The notes under the pieces: model-generated
What the model was told of the DNA's origin: nothing
Database searches by the model: none
The model's input: only the letters and a program-made list of their open reading frames with translations
Made by a program: the position numbers and the translations under genes
In this document: piece by piece, positions 12,946 to 13,296 of the stretch
How positions within the stretch are numbered: position 1 is the stretch's first letter
How the letters are laid out: every line of letters starts with the position of its first letter
Assembly: GCA_027001815.1 (NCBI GenBank)
Contig: JALTLT010000292.1
Coordinates: 1-13,296 of the forward strand
Direction: 5' to 3'
Source: Gammaproteobacteria bacterium
GTDB taxonomy: Bacteria; Pseudomonadota; Gammaproteobacteria; JALTLT01
DNA: 13,296 nt

Positions 12946-13296
12946 ATGGACTTCCCTGCCAATACCCCCTTTTCGAAGGGGTCGATCGGGGCATGCTTCA
13001 ACCCCCGGCATCAGCACCTGATTCTCTTCCCGACAGAAAAATGCAACTTCCGTTGTACCTATTGCTATGAGACCTTCGAGCACGGAAGCATGCCTCAAGG
13101 TGTACGGCAGGGAATAAAGAACCTGATCTCGCAGCGTGTCCCGGAGCTTGGTTCTCTCGCACTCTCGTGGTTTGGCGGTGAACCTCTGATTGCACGTCAT
13201 GTGGTACTGGAGATCGCGGAGCACGCCTGTCTTGAGTGTAAGCGGCACGGCGTGCATCTCTTTGGAGACACCACCACCAATGCCTACCTGCTCACG
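12946..13296 (+). CDS. Radical SAM protein, N-terminal part (3' truncated by window)
   Basis: The frame is open from ATG 12946 to the window end (117 codons, no stop). C33-xxx-C37-xx-C40 in PTEKCNFRCTYCYE is the radical SAM motif that binds a 4Fe-4S cluster and S-adenosylmethionine. LSWFGGEPLI (from about residue 73) is the SAM-binding GGE motif, and TTTNAYLLT near the edge matches the TTNG-type strand of the same barrel. The CYE extension and WFGGEPL are typical of radical SAM/SPASM enzymes that modify peptides or act as sulfatase-maturating enzymes. The C-terminal auxiliary-cluster domain would lie outside the window, so the substrate cannot be named. GGAG (12935-12938) lies 7 bases before the start; a stronger AAGGAGG is 14 bases away. 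The gene is less GC-rich than the rest of the window, hinting at separate ancestry. Confidence 0.9.
   Translation, partial: MDFPANTPFSKGSIGACFNPRHQHLILFPTEKCNFRCTYCYETFEHGSMPQGVRQGIKNLISQRVPELGSLALSWFGGEPLIARHVVLEIAEHACLECKRHGVHLFGDTTTNAYLLT

Noticed and set aside
12921..13072. Short frame from ATG 12921 overlapping the radical SAM start
   Set aside because: It is out of frame with the radical SAM gene, the strong AAGGAGG lies inside it and not before it, and its product shows no features. At most it is an upstream frame affecting translation.

Overview
The window is GC-rich, tightly packed DNA. Gene content points to a gammaproteobacterium: an E. coli-like PhoB/PhoR pair, long PstC and PstA permeases of the kind I associate with Pseudomonas and purple-sulfur-bacterium relatives, an OprP/OprO-type porin and a zinc-less adenylate kinase. 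A Chromatiales/Ectothiorhodospiraceae-like host is my guess only; no marker here fixes the genus.

Layout: (1) the 3' end of ilvD (1-525). (2) A 491-bp gap holding a Pho-box promoter (529-562), which is followed directly by a 360-bp hairpin-rich repeat element (563-922) and a short leader. (3) phoB-phoR (1017-3070). (4) pstS (3185-4159) with its own Pho promoter and terminator. (5) pstC-pstA-pstB-phoU (4315-9890), overlapping or closely spaced, behind a third Pho promoter. (6) adk (10117-10773). (7) A phosphate-selective-porin-like gene (11042-12181) behind a fourth Pho promoter, followed by a terminator. (8) REP-like hairpins and a second, inverted, longer copy of the repeat element (12361-12776). 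(9) The start of a radical SAM gene (12946 to the window end) whose base composition is visibly less GC-rich than the rest.

Together the genes form a nearly complete phosphate-starvation module. The porin would admit phosphate through the outer membrane and PstS would bind it in the periplasm. PstC/PstA with the ATPase PstB would import it. PhoU and the Pst complex would signal sufficiency to PhoR, and PhoB would activate the promoters. Four sites share the same geometry: 7-bp PhoB half-sites repeating every 11 bp, with the last half-site ending exactly 10 bp before a -10-like hexamer. The pstS and porin sites have four half-sites; the phoB-side and pstC sites have two.

The most notable observations are these. 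The repeat element sits immediately after the -10 of the promoter that should drive phoBR. The pstC start codon falls at the predicted transcription start and has no Shine-Dalgarno, so the gene may be leaderless. Inverted repeat copies bracket the whole phosphate block. A radical SAM gene of peptide-modifying appearance begins at the right edge. I saw no CRISPR array, tRNA, rRNA or transposase gene.
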